A DNA stretch of 64,000 nucleotides. Origin: Oasisia sp. SBJ-2009 (taxonomy: Eukaryota > Annelida > Polychaeta > Sabellida > Siboglinidae). The notes beneath the pieces were generated by a model. The model saw only the letters and a program-made list of their open reading frames with translations. It did no database searches and was not told the DNA's origin. Below, piece by piece: positions 61,936 to 64,000 of the stretch. Location: positions 46,746,423 through 46,810,422 of the forward strand of contig OZ024854.1 of assembly GCA_964017155.1 (NCBI GenBank), given 5' to 3'. The stretch's first letter is position 1. Each line of letters starts with the position of its first letter. The position numbers and the translations under genes were made by a program.

Positions 61936-62101
61936 TGTCATATATTGCGATTGTCACATAAGGTAAAAATGCAGAGCTGGGAGTAACGCAGTTTATTAGT
62001 GTAATCGGATACAGCAACAACTAGGCCACCCAGGCTCGATAGTCTCCGTTCTGTTGTTCATTATTTGTCCGTTGGATGGCGCAACAGTGCCATACATCAC
62101 A
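61936..62101 (-). repeat. 3' LTR of the second Gypsy element
   Basis: Boundaries set by TG/CA ends, the adjoining polypurine tract, and the break in MITE sequence at 61935. Confidence 0.8.
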
Positions 62102-62366
62102 TTCCTCCCTCTTTAGATTCGTCATAATCTATTGTCCATAAACTATCACTGGTTTTTCAACAACATCTCAAAGATTATAATGACAGTCTTCCCAACAGTT
62201 ATGTTGTGTGAATGCTAATCATATTACTACTACATCTATTTCTTAACTGGCTTGAAAATGAACAGGGGTAGACTACCCTGTATCATTCTATGGTGAGGAG
62301 GTGTTATTCTGACCTCATGTATTCTCACCATGAACTGACTAGTTCTAGTTCACTACTACAGCCAGT

Positions 62367-64000
62367 TCACATGTCGAGGCGCTGTACTGGTCTTCGCACT
62401 CGTTGAGACCTTCGCAACTGCGGAGTCACTGGTTGTAACTCTACAGTGGCATCAGAGGTCGCATGGTTATCCTTGCTGTTCATCTCAGCCGTCGAGTGTT
62501 GTGTGCTGTCAGTTGTGCTGTCAGTTGTCGCACGGGATGTCTCTGTCGATGACTCCTGATCAGATGAAATGGCTGGCACAATTCGTTCCTCCGTTGTGCT
62601 CTCCTTCTCTTCCCCCACAACCGGCTGAACCTCCACGTCAGGTGGATATATCATATGCTGTGTATAGCGTGCCCTGGTGTGGTCTTGGTGACGTCGAACA
62701 GTGCGACCATCTTGCAGTTTCACAACGAACGATACTGGTCCAGATTGACTCACCACTACTCCAGGAAGCCAACATGGCCCGCTACTGAAGTTCCTCACGT
62801 AGACCTTGTCGCCCTCATCTATCCGTCTGTCTTTGGCGTGGTTGTCATGGTAACGTTTCTGTAGGCGTTGTTGCTCTTCGACAGCGCTGGCTTCATCAGG
62901 GTGACATAGATCAAGATGTGTTCGAGCTTTTCTTCCTAGCAACAATTCCGATGGTGATCTGCCCGTGGTTGCATGTGGTGTATTTCGGTATTTGAACAAA
63001 TACCTCGCCAACTTGGTTTCCAGGTTTCCCTGTGACATCCGATTTAGACCCTCCTTGACCGACTGTACAGCTCGTTCAGCAAGTCCGTTTGAAGCAGGAT
63101 GTTTCGGGGCAACCTTGATGTGTTTGATGCCATTCCGACTCATGAACGTCTGGAACACTTCACCCACGAAACATGTGCCGTTATCGGAAACCACCGTATC
63201 TGGAATCCCAAAAGCTGCAAATGTTGTTCTCAGTTTCTCCACAGTGGCTTCTGCAGTGCTAGAAGTCATCACATGTACTTCTACCCATTTGATGAAGGCG
63301 TCCACGATGATTAACAACATTTTGCCACAGTACGGCCCGGCATAGTCCACGTGTAGTCGACTCCATGGTCTCTTCGGGTCCTCCCATGGATGGAGCAAGG
63401 CCTTTGGTGGTTGGTGTCTCTTGCACTGACATTTCTCACAGCTTCGGACTTTTGTTTCGAGATCTTGGTCTAACTTTGGCCACCACACATAATTTCTGGC
63501 AAATGTCTTCATTCGCACGATTCCTGGATGTCCTTCATGGATCATCGCAATGACTCTGTCTCGCGCCTTGAGTGGGACAACTACCCGTGCTCCCCAGAGT
63601 ATGCACCCACTCTGGATAGACAACTCTTCTTGTCTTGTGAAGTACGGCTTCAGCTGGTCATTGTTGTCGATTGAGTCAGGCCATCCCGAGGTGATGAATC
63701 TACGGACTCTCGACAACAGAGGATCTTTGTCTGTCAACTGCTTGATCATCCGCACATCGATTGGCGATGAGTCGAAGAACTCGAGCAGGCAAACGATCTC
63801 TGCTGGCATCGGTACTTCAGTTGGCAACTGTGGCAATGGCAGGCGACTCATTGCGTCCGCATTCCCCAGTTTTTCTCCTGACTTGTATTTGAAACAGTAG
63901 TCGTACGCACTCAAAGCTAGTGCCCAGCGTTGGATTCTGCCAGATGCTCTCGGTGGCACAGCTTTGTCTTCATGACCCTTCGAGTGGCTTGTGGTCATTG
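62367..64000 (-). CDS. Gypsy pol, RNase H end and integrase (partial, open)
   Basis: An open frame from the window edge to a stop at 62367. The first ~55 residues hold the end of RNase H (RIQRWALALSAYDYCFKYKS then GNADAMSRLP). A zinc finger follows (HEGHPGIVRMK...CEKCQCK), then the integrase core with catalytic D in HVDYAGP, D in VVSDNGTCF and E in GLAERAVQSVKEG. Next is the GDKVYVRN...GPCWLPGVV domain typical of Gypsy integrases. The C-terminal ~100 residues are Ser/Thr/Glu-rich, ending LRRSQRVRRPVQRLDM. No frameshift in 543 codons, and catalytic residues present, so it may derive from a recently active element. Confidence 0.93.
   Translation of the reverse strand, partial: MTTSHSKGHEDKAVPPRASGRIQRWALALSAYDYCFKYKSGEKLGNADAMSRLPLPQLPTEVPMPAEIVCLLEFFDSSPIDVRMIKQLTDKDPLLSRVRRFITSGWPDSIDNNDQLKPYFTRQEELSIQSGCILWGARVVVPLKARDRVIAMIHEGHPGIVRMKTFARNYVWWPKLDQDLETKVRSCEKCQCKRHQPPKALLHPWEDPKRPWSRLHVDYAGPYCGKMLLIIVDAFIKWVEVHVMTSSTAEATVEKLRTTFAAFGIPDTVVSDNGTCFVGEVFQTFMSRNGIKHIKVAPKHPASNGLAERAVQSVKEGLNRMSQGNLETKLARYLFKYRNTPHATTGRSPSELLLGRKARTHLDLCHPDEASAVEEQQRLQKRYHDNHAKDRRIDEGDKVYVRNFSSGPCWLPGVVVSQSGPVSFVVKLQDGRTVRRHQDHTRARYTQHMIYPPDVEVQPVVGEEKESTTEERIVPAISSDQESSTETSRATTDSTTDSTQHSTAEMNSKDNHATSDATVELQPVTPQLRRSQRVRRPVQRLDM

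Larger units (their letters stand above)
61936..64000 (-). mobile_element. second Ty3/Gypsy element, 3' part (cut by window edge)
   Basis: A 166-bp 3' LTR (61936-62101; TGTCATATATTGCG to CATACATCACA) is preceded on the coding strand by a polypurine tract AAAGAGGGAGGAA (62102-62115). The pol frame runs to the window edge. Its LTR and protein are unlike Gypsy A/C/D. The 5' LTR and left target site lie outside the window. Confidence 0.92.

Overview
The window is animal nuclear DNA. It has spliced exons, LINEs of several clades, Penelope, Ty3/Gypsy and pogo-type elements, a tRNA-derived SINE and long (TA)n tracts. The density of TEs and expanded Toll-like receptors suggests a marine invertebrate (lancelet, hemichordate, mollusc, brachiopod or annelid); I cannot name the species.

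Left part (1-18.5 kb): the end of a pogo/Tigger-like DNA transposon with a dead transposase (1-2027). Then a 7.6-kb element (2753-10373) with ~655-bp inverted terminal arms, whose interior holds a decayed PIN/FEN-nuclease-like protein gene with a Cys-rich tail. A CR1/L2-like LINE has inserted into its right arm. After that comes AT-rich DNA with LINE fragments, diverged tandem repeats, an inverted-repeat pair, and the last two exons of an unidentified gene (15484-15999).

Main part (18.5-64 kb): a tandem segmental duplication of a Toll-like receptor (TLR) gene, four copies, all on the minus strand. A (19761-22394) has one nonsense codon, B (36080-38713) is intact, C (45339-47922) is badly broken, and D (55006-57639) is intact. 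Intact copies are one coding exon of 877 codons: signal peptide, LRRs, single C-terminal Cys cluster, TM, TIR. A splice acceptor 20 nt before the ATG implies an upstream non-coding exon. Each unit begins at a (TA)n tract and carries ~1.1 kb of shared 3' flank, the TLR, shared 5' flank, and a downstream module with an old MITE and microsatellites.

The copies differ by later insertions, and paralogous units give empty sites for many of them: a Gypsy element (A, C, D; not B), a SINE, a 1.5-kb pogo MITE and a LINE tail (A only), a LINE 3' fragment (C only), and a MITE in the Gypsy LTR (C and D). A second Gypsy element (61936 to the end) has inserted into that MITE in D. Between units A and B lies a Penelope relic split by another LINE, and between B and C a LINE sits inside the (TA)n tract. 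Diagnostic residues and TE markers give conflicting relationships, so the copies look like mosaics made by gene conversion or unequal exchange.

Functionally, only TLR-B, TLR-D and possibly the 15.5-16.0 kb exons look like host genes. The rest is mobile DNA, relics and simple repeats.
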